Source of the DNA: Aplysia californica
Lineage: Eukaryota > Mollusca > Gastropoda > Aplysiida > Aplysiidae
Length of the DNA: 64,000 nucleotides
Direction of reading: 5' to 3'
Assembly: GCF_000002075.1 (NCBI RefSeq)
Contig: NW_004797271.1
Span: forward strand, 881,118-945,117
The position numbers and the translations under genes were made by a program. Shown here piece by piece: positions 10,709-24,767 of this stretch. The notes under the pieces are model-generated. The model saw only the letters and a program-made list of their open reading frames with translations. It was not told the DNA's origin and ran no database searches. The number at the start of each line of letters is the position of its first letter. Positions within the stretch are counted from its first letter, which is position 1.

Positions 10709-11758
10709 CAGTAGTCTCCGCCTAAATGCACGCCATACAAAAGCACGCTCCGCTCAAACGCATACTTTCATCATCTGACGGGTTTTTTACTATATAATTT
10801 AGACGTACAAAAGCACGGCCACTCCCTCTAAACACACGCTCCGATCCGCGAAACACGCTGACAGGTTAAGCTTGAGATGGGGAAATTTTCTCTACAACCT
10901 GCACAGCTTGCATAGACAAGCCAAGAAAACCGGGTGAGAGTGCCCCTCATGCGGAACAAAGAGAGTGATGGACAACGTTTTCACACCCAATTTTCCACAG
11001 ACACATAGGTCTGGTTCTCGGTCTAGGGCTTGTCGGGGAGGTGGGGGGGAGGGGCGGTTTGGGGACTGAACTGTTTTTTGATAGGTCACTGGAAATGCAT
11101 CTTTGAGAGAAGGTCTCTGACTGGTGTTTGGGTGACTGCGTATGGTGTAATGTTTAGTTAGACCAAGGAGTTCGCAACCCGCATGAATGCAGAAAACACT
11201 AGATAGGCCTCAATAGGGTTTAATATTAGCCAAGTAAGCATAATCAGTTGCGCTCGAAGAACTTATATATTCTTATAACGTACTTGTTCAACGAATCACA
11301 AGAGAAATGTTTCTCTGAATGTAGAGATCTATGATTCTGATGTGGTCCGTGAATTTACGGTCAGGGGGTGGTCGCTTGGAAAGCCACGTGGTCGCGCCGT
11401 CGTCTCTATGACTAGATCTATGACTATCTCCTAAAGTTTCCTCTTAGCTGTGCCCGACGTTTTATAGTGCATATTCATTACATTCATTTACATTGAGGCT
11501 GTCTTTCTACACCCCCCCCCCATTCAACGCCTTTGTAGTCATAACCGCAGTCGGGGAATCCTTCACAAAACAGTCACGTGTCGTCACATTATCGGAAAAA
11601 AATTGACCCTCACCCCAAAGGGAGGTCACTAGAATATCAAGGCAATGAAATGATTGCGTCCCTTCCTCCCTTTGCAAAGGTTCATGTAAACGCACACTCC
11701 GTATAAACACACGCTGAAGAGCCCTCCCGAGCACCATGCGTTTAGGCGGAGACTACTG
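10709..11758. mobile_element. 1.05-kb pogo/Tigger-like non-autonomous element
   Basis: Ends CAGTAGTCTCCGCCTAAATG and TTTAGGCGGAGACTACTG, with TA on each side (10707-10708 and 11759-11760). Inner repeats AAACGCATAC and AAACACACGC follow the ends. No coding remnant recognised. Confidence 0.85.
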
Positions 11759-12064
11759 TACTGAGTGAGGCTTTTAAAGGAGAGAGATTCTCCATAATGA
11801 GTCCGCCCGAAGCAAAAACTTGATTTTGCTATGGTGGAAGAATTTAGCAGAAAGCAGTGAGCAGAAATCAGATGTAAAACTGCTGTTCTGAAAAAAGTTT
11901 AATAATTCCTTCTGGAGAAAAAACAACAAAATACAGTACAAAACTTTGGGTAAACTCTGTTATGAGGGACGGAATCAGCAAAGACAAGGAAAAACATCTT
12001 TGGAGGTGTTGAGTCCATGATCAACATGTGAACTTCCGTGCCGCAGTGTGTCTCCCGGCAAGAG
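11759..12064. other. Spacer beyond the predicted ANKRD45 stop
   Basis: Presumed ANKRD45 3' UTR on the minus strand. I did not find a clear AATAAA in that sense here, so the terminal exon call stays tentative. Confidence 0.3.
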
Positions 12065-15000
12065 TTATTTACCTTTTTTCTTGCCTTTCTGGGGCTGGGA
12101 AAAAAAAAGAAGTGAAAAGATTGTGAGTTTATGCAGTCTGATATGGTTCTATGATATTCTATCACTTCTAGAAATGTAATATTTCTAAATTCAATCATTC
12201 ATTTCCTTCTCTTCATGCATTTTGCAGACTTTGTCACACTCTGGGACACAACAACAATAGGCCTACCGCTGTTTTTGTGTCAAACTGCCTCGGCTTATTG
12301 TAAACGTTGTACTTGAGTATAAAAGAGAAGCATATCCAACACAAAGATGATTATTTAGTGCAAAGAAATAACAAGTCCAATAGGCAGAAACTACAGAGAG
12401 AGGGTACAGAAGTTAGAAGTAAGATCAACCAATGACACCCTCCAACCAAACGCTTGTCCAGTCTAAGACAAGGGCAACTCTAGTATATGAGTGTGTGCAT
12501 CGTAGTATACATAGCATTTACTGCAGTGCGAGGCGGGTAAGTGCTTTTTGCACTTTTATGTTTTCCAGTCTCCAATGACTTCAAAGGTCTAGATCTGAAC
12601 AGATTCTACGTCTTTCACTGTTCCATTGAGGTCTGGATGATAGATCTATACAGAATCTACATTTTTTTCTCTTTTCATTATTCTATGTACATAAATTCTA
12701 TTTAACAGGTGTCTGTGATGTAGTGGCTAGGTACTTCGCTGTCACATGCAGGAGACCAAAGTTCAATTCATGAGTGGGTAGAATTTTCAATCCAGTATCT
12801 GTTTCTCTGCTGGGATGTTTTAACCCTCTCAGCTTGGTTTATCTTATTCAGATAGGGTCAGCAGCCCACCTCAAAAATGATCTAAATTGTATTGATAGGA
12901 GTTTAAAAACACCATCATTTAATTTATAGATAAAAATATATACATATTTCACCATCGTATACATGTAAAGTTCTAGATCTTTTCATAGAATCTATACATT
13001 TGAAATGCTTAAGTGCAATTGATGACAAGAAAACTATGACCATTCACTGATTCAAATTCACATCATTGCAATGAAATTCATAATCACAGCACACAGCTCT
13101 AAACAACCAGAAGAGCTGTTTCAAGCAATATTTTCATAATATAGTGTACCATTTCAATGTATAAATATGTACCAGTACAATATTTTCTGAAATATCAGAA
13201 CAAAAAATATGTATAAATATAAATTTGATGGTACCTTCAGAGAATACCATATCAATACAGGCATGTAAAAGCTTTTGAAATCAAAATAGGCAATTTTCAG
13301 AACCCATCAAAATATATAACTTTCAGAATACCATTTAAATCAAAACATGTTTTCTGCTACTTTCAGAATGCCATATCAAAACATAAAATGCTTTAAAAAC
13401 CCCTACTAAATCCAAAGAAATGGGCTTATATGTTACTTTCAGAATACCAATGTGTGCACATATATGTAGGCTACATTGATACTATTTTCAGAATATCATA
13501 TTAAAGGCTATGCTACTTAAAAGTTTACAATAAAGCATCTTATATATAGCCAATATCATTGTAAATTTTATCATGGTAAATACTGTTCCGTAATTGAATG
13601 TTTTGAGCACAACCACTTGACAAAATGCATGCACACTTTGAACCTACAGGCTGTCTAAAGACGCAAAGATAGATTCTATTTCTTGCGTATCTGTTTGATC
13701 TGTCTGTCTTTTTCCTGGCACTGATTACTATGACTATGAGTTCATGGCTATTAACAATTAAGGCGTCCTTAGGCTAACTCACTCAAAAACAATTTCTTTC
13801 CTTTGAAGTGAGAAAGAATGGACACAGGCTACAGAGATTATCCTATCGTGCATATTTTACAGGGAAACGCCCAATATCTAACAGTAACTTGCATTTAGAG
13901 CACAGGACTAGAATGAGATTAGATTAGACATGGAGATAATTTCAGGTACTTTAAATAAAATATGTTCTAAGGAGACCCATAAATCAGTTCGTGTAATTAT
14001 ATCCATACACAGTAACGTATAGTATATATACATGTGAATATTATTGATAATACAATACAACCCCCCCCCCCCCCAGGATTCTATTCTAAGGACCCTTTTA
14101 AAGTGAATCTTTTCTGATTTCAATGATAGTTTTGACGACGTTGTGATCGCCACATAATGAACTCTGTAATTGTGCTGCTATAAATAGAATGATGTAACTT
14201 AGCATGTAACATTTACTCACAGAGGCCATATTTTATACATCAGTATATAAAGTTGGCTGCACCAAAACAGTAACACAAACAAACCACCAAAAAAAGCACG
14301 GTACATTTTACCAACAAACACAGCATTCAATAATATGGTGCTCTAGACTTCAGCATCATTTACCACTTTAAAAAAAAACAATATTAAATCACAATGTCCA
14401 CTTCCACTGCACAAATTATTACCCACAACATAACCTCTTGGTTCACAGCATTTTATTACAGAAAGCCTGTCAGTTTTGGTCAGTATTAAAGTGCAGTAGA
14501 GATTTCTCTCTGTGTTTTAGCAAAAGTCTGATAGTTATCAAACCCTAACCCTTTACAATCTTTGACACTGAATAAAAAATGTAATTTTTCTTTCCAGTGG
14601 GTAATCCAGTGCTACTGAGAGTTTGTAAATGGTTTGCATTTCCATCGACACATTTTAATTTGAGATCATTTAAATAGAAGTCAGGCTTCTTCGACCCTGC
14701 CTGTCAGGGGCAAACGTGGGCTGAGTGGGAGGGGGTTACAGCATCTCTGAAGACAGATGGCGATACTCCATGAAAAGAACTTCCCCCACACGTGAATTCA
14801 ACTCATGTCTTCCGCCTGGAATTAGTGAAATGGAAAATGGCAAAGAGCCTAAAAATTACCAGCACAAGGCTGGTGTACTGAGAGAAGAGCCTTATAACAG
14901 TTATCAGCACAGGGGCGGTGTTTTCGTGAAGAAGTGTTTAAGGAACGGGGTACCGACTGTAAACTCTCTGGTATCACTATAACAAGTCGCTGCCTCAGAA

Positions 15001-18000
15001 CTATTTAGTCCAAAGTGCCTCTGTACTTATGTACACTTTGGACAAGACAGTTCTAAGGCGACGAAGTGTTAATAATAATACAGAATGGCATAGGGCCTGT
15101 ACACTCTGTGGTACCACAACAACTACAAGTGTTCACAATACAGGACCGTGTATTGCCAGTAAGTTCTCCAGTAACAGCTTATTGCTACACCAAACTTGGG
15201 AGCGGGTGGTTGGAAGGCACCACTGGTAGGTCCTACTCCTTTCCTTTCACTCTGTTGTTTCTGTCTATCCGTCTTACTTTTCCGAACATACTAAATGACT
15301 GTTATTTTGTCAATGTCAGTGTGCTTTCCTTTACTCCGACCAATTTTTGGTTAGGAAACAAACGCTCAAGAGCCCCAGCTATAGAAGCTTTTGGTGAGTT
15401 GAGTACACAATATCATTCAATATGTTATTACATAGCTCTACGTTTTATTTACATTGAACTGTGGACCAGCACTCTTCTTGCCAGATTTGGATCGGGTTTT
15501 AGACCTCGGCCTGGCCTGTAACATGAAAACATTTCATCAGGAAACTTACAATTTACTTCCAGCATACAGTGATTCCTGATTTTTTTTTTTCATGCCTACT
15601 TGATCACGTTCCCCAGACTTTCAAGCAAAAAAACCCTCAACAAAAAATCCCAACCCAACAAGAATGAGTTTGACTAGAGAATTTAGAGCAGAAGCCTATT
15701 TGGAAATGCCACACTGACCACATGTGTTCATTTCTTCACTCACACAACTTCAAACGTTCTGATCAGACCACAATATGGTGCATCAAGCCTTTCCATGTGT
15801 CATTTGCACAGAAATTTACAGCTTTTCTCTGAATGTAAGATTTGGCATCACTATGAGACTGATTTATTTCTACATTAGCAAATATATATGAAAACAAGGG
15901 ATCTGAGGTCTGATTAGGGACTTATGGACCCTTAGAACTAAAACAAAAAACACCCCCCCTAAAAAAAAAAGAAATTAAAAAAAAAAGTACATGATGAAAT
16001 TGTATAGTTTCAGCACAGTAAGTTGTATGGTTATTTAAGAGGCGGGACATTTGAATTAAACAACTCTCTAAAATTTCAGAATGCCTTGTTAGGGATTTGA
16101 ACCAGAGCCATCTGCTCTGTAATCCAGCATGATACCAATTTAGCTGACGGAGCATCCAAACTTAAACAATAACTTATGAATAAGACAAACATACACAAAC
16201 ACCCAATACAACAACTTGTTGAATATTCAAGAAAGAAACCCCTACCCCTCCCCTTTCCTCAGTTCTTCCACTGACAACTGTATGCTTCAGTATTGTGATC
16301 AGGGAAGAAAATCTATTACCAATTGCTGAGAAACTTTTGACATCTTTGAACGCGTGTTCAGGACACGAAAAATGGGAGCAATAAATGGTTCAGGCACACT
16401 CAAATAAGTCAGTCATCAAACATCAACTAGAAATAAATGTTGTCATTATTGCCAACTGTTCAAGTCTGAATTTCCTTGAGCTTACCAAAGTTTGTTATAG
16501 AAAAACATTGATTCCCCCCCCCCCTTTAATTGTCTTAAAATTTAAAAAGTAATCATCCTCTTTATCCTCTTTCCAAATACAGACGCTATGAAAATATGAC
16601 ACAAAAAAAGAAATAAAAATGTCCAGAAATTGAAGAGGTATCAAGAATTTTTCCTTCAGCTGCAACACAGCACACACACTCTCACATCCATCCACCCACA
16701 CACGCACCGATCCACTCACCCACACACACACACACGTCCACACACACACAAACACAGACAAATTATATAAGTGTAGTTTTCAACAAGTTTACTGCTGCTC
16801 CAATTCTGTTTCTCCTTAACTAATAAAATACATCAGCAAGAAATACATTGTACTACAATTTGTAGTAGATTTAAACAAAATTTGTTAATTTAATCAAAAG
16901 ACATGAAGAATTTTATTCTAGCTACCACATCACTTTATGCAGCCATTAAAATCTTTTGCTTTTCTGTAAGACATTTCAACAAGATAAGTGAATGACCTTG
17001 ACCCTTTTCTATTAACATTTCTGTGTGTTTTCACGCAGGAGGGTTAAGCTCTGCAAGCAAAGGGTTAATGAATCACAGTTAGCAAACTTTCCACTTACAG
17101 CTGAACCTTTCTCAGGGGCTTGAAAGAAAAAAAACACACAACAAAAAACAACTCTGATTATCTCAAATAGCAACACAGAAACACAGTTGGCTGCTCATTC
17201 CAAATAATTGGGTGCTCACAACAAAAACATTGTAGGGTCAAGTATGCCTGAATTCGAGTACACGTACAAAACATACAGTACACTTTTGCATTATTTGGTT
17301 GAAAGTATTTTTGTGTAAGAAACCCAAAACACTACTGTAGCAGTATGGTGAGGTAACAAGTGAAACAACTTTCAACTCAGTGTATGTGAGTGAGCCTGCA
17401 TGAGATCGGGGATCTCCAACCAATGTAGCATTTCTCGTCTCCCTATGACAGGACTGAGCCTGGAGCGTTAGTTTTAGTTTTAATTTAGTAGAGGCTTTAC
17501 GGTGCTCGCAACTGCATAAGGTCATATGAGCATTAGAAGATTAGAGGTGTTACAAGAGAGTTACAAACATAAAACAGAAAAAGGGGAGATAAGGACGATA
17601 GATGTTTGATAGGAAAGAAGAAGCAAACCACATCAGAGCCCCCGCCAACCACCCACCGCCTCGAGTGTTGAGAGCAAGGTAAACTCTTTAAAAAAAAACA
17701 ACCCCAAACCCCCAGAAGTACAAGATTGTCCTAGCAAGGGTAGACAATGAAAAAAAAAGTAAATACAAAATACAGCCCCTTATTTATACCTGGTGATTGG
17801 AACACGCGCATTGCTCGGTTTGTAGGTACCATAGATTTGTATAGAAAGTAATAATATCCTAGACCAAGCACTCGGATGTATTTCCGGTTTATTATCAAGT
17901 GCCCCATCTGACTCAATTTGGGGCTAAACAAAAGGCAAAGGGGGAATGCGACATGCATACTTGGCTATAATAATAGAATGAGACTGGTGTTCTGACCTTT

Positions 18001-21000
18001 GGGTGTAATGGTGAAGCCTATGGTGTGAGCATTTTGCAGCAAAGTTTTTGTAGAGAGGACAGAGCGGAGGCCATGACAGCGCACAATTTAGGAGTAGTCT
18101 ACAGTTAGTTTTTGTAGAGATTTACGGCACTTGAAACGCAATAGGTCATATAAGTGCTGAAGATTAAAGCTGTTACAAGAGAGTAACAAACACAAAATAG
18201 GAGGGGAGATAAGGACGATTGATGTTTGATAGGAAAGAAGGAGCAACCTACCAGAGCACCCTCCAACCACCCACGGAGTAGTCTACAAATCTGTGGTGAG
18301 TACAATTTCCCAAGAGAGTAGCCTAAAGGAATGTACGTCTATTGATTGAATGAGTATTTACTATAAGTATAAGGCTTTTTATTTTGTGTTTGTCCTTAAC
18401 CAGTTTAATCGAAAAGTGACTAGGGCATAAATCATAAAAAGAAAGGGGCAAGTCTAGTAGAGATCACCATTCGGAACTTACTTGACCTACTACACAAACC
18501 TGGGGTCTCCACTCTCTGTGGCACCAACATTTATAAAAGTATCCATGATGACAAGCGGTAAAATGATTTTAACTTTTTTCAAGAAGGGAGACCTCAACTA
18601 GACCTATACTGAAAAAGGAACTGTGTAAATCCTGATACATTAAGGTACATACTACAAGTACTATGTAATGTACATAATTTGACATAGGGCACCAATGAAT
18701 GTAACAAAAACACAAAACAAAACAAGAACAAATAAATAAATAAATAATGACAAGAAAAGAGATAGGACAATAACAAATAAAAACAGACTCTACCTTTGCC
18801 ATTTAACAAACATACAAAAACATAAACTTACAAAAAACACAAACATACCTATACACTCATATACTAAATGACAGACACACCAAAACTTTTTTTCAATCCA
18901 AAGGAGGAAGAACAAGAGATCAAAGCAAAAATAACAGCAATTTGTTGGGGGGGGGGGGGGGGGGGGGGATATGAAAATATAGCAAACCTTGAAGTTACTT
19001 GAATGCACAATCTTTTTTCAAAGTCTGCATTGATATCAAACTACAGTAGTCAAGATAGTCCCAGATGACCATTATTTGTAGAGGAGAAAAGTGGTTGCCT
19101 TAGAGAGATGAGTGGATGTCTTGGACAATGTCATTATAATGAAAAAAAATGGGCCAGGCAAGAAAGTGGGAAGTGATCATGTCACAAATGATTGTCTTGG
19201 CGAGGTGACCTTTAGAGCAGGTTTGACTGCATAATATATTAACAGAATTGTCCAACTTTTGATTCTTGTAACATTAGAAAGATGCTACCATGCCGATGAT
19301 TTTGAGGACTGATACTTTAACAAATCCTGGTCAGAAATATCAACATGACAAGAATTTTGACTGGGGACTTTTTTTTCACCTTGCCTGGTGGAAGATGCGA
19401 TTATATTGAGAACACATTCTACTGCTCTACAAGACTACAGAATGAACCAAAAGTGCACAAATACCCATATAGGCCCACAGACTATCAGAAGGGAGTGGGA
19501 AAGTTAACACATTACAGTAGCAACAAGAGAAAGGAATTTTTACAACCAAGTAGAAGATGTCTTCCCGTGTATACCATAGGTACTGTAACCACTGACTTGA
19601 AAATGTCTTCACACCCACAACCTTCATTTATCTAAACACAGAAACTGAAATGTCAAACCAGTAAATCCCTTCTTTCCTTCGCCCCCATGTTGACAGCACC
19701 ATACAGAACAAAGACAAAGACTTAATCATGACGACAAGATCTAATTTTTTCCCCAGACGCAAACTCTGCTCACTCATGACAGATCGTCAATGGAGTTCAA
19801 AGGTTCCTTGAGTGACAAAGAACAACAATCATTTGAGCGATGGGTTTACAAGCAATAGATTGTACCTATTCATTTTTTCAAATAACCAAAAGATAAACAC
19901 TCTGCTAATATTGCACTGGAATAAGTCTAAAGGTTTACGGAAAAGAAAACTCAATCAATAATCAAAAGAAACCAGCAGCTTAACAGAGAAGAACAAAATC
20001 AAAATGTCAGCAGCAAATAAAACAAAATGCAGCAGACAGGGTAAATCAGAACTAGAATTTGTACACATCACAGAATCAACTAAATGACACTGGATCATCA
20101 CACCCACAGATAAACATGAAATCTACACCAAAACAATTTGAAACAAATCAACGTCAAACCACTAACAAAGTTTCCACTCACATCCACTTACTTATCTTCC
20201 TTTCTTCAGACTCGACCGCGAGCTGTCTAAAATGGTGCAAAAGCACAAAAACCATTCTTAGATTGCAACTAACAGACAACTATGGGAAGGAATGTGAGAT
20301 TCCCTTTCCAGTCCTCATGACCTGTTAGCTCAAACATGAAGTTTTCTTGTACATGACATTCTCTTGCACATGAGACTATGCATGAGGTTGCTTTGTACAT
20401 GAGATTGCCTTTTACATGAGATTTCATGAGATCCCCTTGTTGTACATGAGATTGCTTGGTAAATGAGATTGCCTTTTACATGAGATTTCATGAGATCCCC
20501 TTGTTGTACATGAGATTTCATGAGATCTCCTTGTTGTACATGAGATTTCATGAGATCCCCTTGTAGTACGTGAGATTGTCTTGTATGTGAGATTCTCTTG
20601 TTTCACCTGATATTATACATGAGATTGCTTTGTACACGAGATTGCCTTTTACATGAGATTTTATGAGATCCCTTTGTTGTACATGAGACTGCTTTGTATG
20701 TGAGATTCCCTCGTTGTACACAATTAAGATTTCATGAGATTCCCTAGTTGCACACGAGATTCCCTTGTTGCACATGAGATTTATGAGATTCCCTCGTTGC
20801 ACACGAGATTTCATGAGATTCCCTTGTTGCACATGAGATTCTCTTGTATCTGAGAATGTGAGGCTCCCTTATATGGGAGATTCACTTGTACATGATATCA
20901 GTATATAACACTCTTCTATACACGAGATTGCTAAGTAAACAACTCATCAGACTTACGGAGTGTGCACTTCAGTCAACATTTTATCAGACTTACTGAGCGT

Positions 21001-23839
21001 GTACTTCGGTAAACATCTTATCAGACTTACGGAGTGTGTAAGAAAAAAGATTCTGAGCTTTTTAGAGCCCATTCAAACACAGCGCTGGGACTCAAAATTT
21101 ACAGATCAAGCGTGTGTGCCTAAAGAAAGGCACCAAAAGTCAGACTTGGATCAAAAATTTCAAATTTGTGGTTGGTTTGATTGAAAATTTAATGTTGAAC
21201 ACAGAGAATTTTATAATTTTTCAAATACCAAGTAGTTTTGAGTTACCACACGTTTTGTAAAGTGTTACGTTTTATGAACACAGTACACCCTGAAGACATC
21301 AAAACGGCAGATAGAGTAGGGATGCGTAGAAGCGCTATTCATTTGCAGACATAAACATTTATGCGCGCTGCTATTTATAGTGTAGGGGAAGTCCCAGTGA
21401 GTGAGCATTTTGGTATACATTTTTTTAATATACATATTACAACATGATGAGGTTCAAGTATACTTGAAGTGCAAGGCTGGGCAAGCGGAGAAAGACCCCA
21501 AGCATCGATTTAAGTCAATTGTAAAAAGCCATTTTCAATTATCTAAGAAATACCTTACCATCAAAATAATTCCTGATAAAATACTTAAAAGTCAAATAAA
21601 ATAACATCCTCTTCAATTATGGTTAAAAAATGGTGATCTGGTTTTTAAAAAAAAATGGAAACACGTTTTAATTTTTAAAAATTAATTTTTTTACTTATCC
21701 AGCCTGTAGCTTGAAACGATATGGGACGACTTTTTGTCCCTTTCTCTGGGCACACACGCGTATTTTGTAATACATCTTGTATTCACACTTTTTAAACTCA
21801 TTTGCTACGTATTATTTTCGGCTTGTGGACGAATTTTTTTCGGGAGGGCAAATGAGATGATGACTAGTGGGCAGTTAAAAGGTCTTTGGGGCCACAAATT
21901 CAAATAAATATCAATGTATTATATACCAATATTTTCAGTTTGGTTTATAGAATACATCTGTAATGTTTATTTATGTATTTTTCAACTTTGGTTCCTCTAA
22001 GATTATGCAACACAATTTTGATTGGATGCGGATAAAATTTGAAAATAAAAAATTAATAATCTTTGGTGAAACTCAAAAAATACGTTTGCAACTAGATCTA
22101 GCCAAATGAAACATCAAAATAACCATAAAAGAATATAGGACTGGAAAATATTGAAAAGTTTGCAGTTATTTACGTACATTCCATAATATTTGTACATTTA
22201 GATCATAACATCTGATATTGAAAAAAAAAAAAAAGTATAATCTTGAAAAACGATCACAATCAGAAAAAACCCACTCGTATCTTATATGGAGTTATTCAGA
22301 ATTGCATTTGGAATAAATCTATACATGTCTTGAGTGGCACTTTTTGTGTAATTTCATCAAAAAGTAGTGATTTTGGGGAGAAAAAAATATTTTGACAATT
22401 TAGATCTAGACCTAGATCTAGCACTCAAAAATATTGATTTCTCAATAACAGTGCGTTGGCAATATGAGTCCAATTGTATCAATATTATAAAAAAGAGTCC
22501 TACATTTCTTTAGTGGGCAAAATAATGATAGATTTTGTTGCGTAAAATTACTATGACTGGTGTCCGGGCTATAATTTTGGCATTGCGATAAAACAAAGTC
22601 GAATAAACTACGAAATTGCATTTCAAAACTGAATCTAAATTTCCGATTTTCAGTGGAAATGCTTGACCCGGAAGTCAACATTATATTTTGACCTTTATTT
22701 TAACATGGATATGTGGATTGGAATAGAATCTAAGCTAAAATTGAAGATCGGTTCTCGAGCCGCCGGGGACGGCTTAGCGTACTGACGGCATTTTAGGCGC
22801 GTGGCCCCCAATGTAGCGAATGAGTTAAAATCCAGCCAAAAATCTGCACAGTTCCAGAAATGCAGATTTGGGGGGAAAATTAACACCACATGACTTATGG
22901 GGTGTGCTCTCTGCGGTAAACCGCTCATCTGACTTAAATATTGTTCACTATACTAACATCTCATCAGACTTACGGGGTTCGCTCAATTTCTGTACGACGG
23001 GCGTACAGATCTCCAGCAGAGCCACGCGATGAGACAGGAAGTCCTGGGTGGTGGGCTCTGGGCTGTTGTCTAACCACTCCTGCTTCTCTTTGCAGGTGTT
23101 TAAGGCAATGTTCTGTAAGAAATAAAGATACATAAAGGAGGTATAAAACTATATACTCTATCAGAGATAAGGAGATGTATCGGAGCAAGTTCTGTAAGAG
23201 ATAAAAATATACTATAAACGAGGTATAAAACTATACATTCCGTCAGAGATAAGGGAATGTATCGGAGCACGTAACATCCATTCTAAAAAAAACCCCAAAA
23301 CAACAAAACCACTGGCTCTCAGTAAAACAGAGGATCGAATAGAAAGCTGCTTTTTGCTGTTATAATTATCATAAATGTCTCAAAGATACTGCACCAACAT
23401 TTAAAAAAAACTGAAGTTATATCATCTCTGCAAAGTTCTTACATCAGCTAAAAAACAAATCAATCCTTAGAACCCCAAAAACTATAAATTATAATTGGAT
23501 GTACGGTGAGTGTTACTTGGCTTACTTTGGTCACCATGTACGGAACAATCTTCCGTATAAAATACGAAGTGCACCCCAGTATCTGGAACAATCTTCCGTA
23601 TAAAATACGAAGTGCCCCCCAGTATATGGAACAATCTTCCATATAAAATACGAAGTACCCCCCAGTATTCACATTTTCAAGAAACAGCTGAAGCATTTCT
23701 TATTCATACATAACTGTCATACTGGTTATGGTGTTGACTTTTTCTGGTATGTGGATGCTTTACAGTGAGACTGAAGAAATCATGAGTGTTGTATTAGAGA
23801 GAGGGGAGGGGAGAAGGAGAGGTAGAGGCAAGGGGGGGG

Positions 23840-23915
<76 letters not shown>

Positions 23916-24228
23916 GGGGGGAAGCGGAGAGGGAGACAGAGAGAGGGAGACAGAGAGAGAGACACACACAGACAGACAGACACAAAGTGACAGAGAGTAA
24001 GAGAGGGAGGGGGGAGGGGGGCAGAGGGAGAGTGAGTCTGGGAACTTACTCTTTCTTCTTTTGTGATTCTCCCAGCCACTGCCTTGTCGGCATCTGTGAT
24101 GGATTCCTGAGTGGTGCGGATACACTCCTGGAGCATAGCTTTGGCCTCTGTGAGGGGGGCAGAGAGGAGGTTAGGGTTAAATAGGCACACACACTCAGAG
24201 AGAGAGGTTAAAAAGAGAGACACAGGTG

Positions 24229-24303
<75 letters not shown>

Positions 24304-24376
24304 TAGAGAGAGAGACATGTGTTAAAAAGAGAGGAATAGGTGATTGAGAGAGGGGGGGAGAAAGAGAGACGGAAGA

Positions 24377-24472
<96 letters not shown>

Positions 24473-24704
24473 ACACAGAAATCCTGCCTATTTTGAATAG
24501 AAATGAGATATTTGCAACTGAAGGCAGTGAGGTTGCCTTGTGTCAGAAGTAAAATTATGCATATATATATATTTTTGTTTTTCTATTTTTTTAAAAAACA
24601 TTATTTATTGATATTATTTTATTTATTTAGTAGTAGTAGTAGTATAAGGTTTTACGGCGCTCGCAACTGCTAAGGTCATATGAGCGCGCTTATTTATTTA
24701 TATC

Positions 24705-24767
<63 letters not shown>

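Noticed and set aside
13140-13515. Decoy acceptors of a plus-strand gene (TTTCAGAATACC units)
   Set aside because: No plus-strand exon lies here; the host gene ANKRD45 is on the other strand, so these do not belong to the exon-edge pattern.
20330-20832. Repeat-containing open frames on the minus strand
   Set aside because: They are generated by the CATGAGATT minisatellite.
23760-24223. Ser/Leu/Pro-rich open frames on the minus strand and Arg/Glu frames on the plus strand
   Set aside because: They are produced by (GA)n repeats. Only the short ANKRD45 exon 4 in this area has family support.
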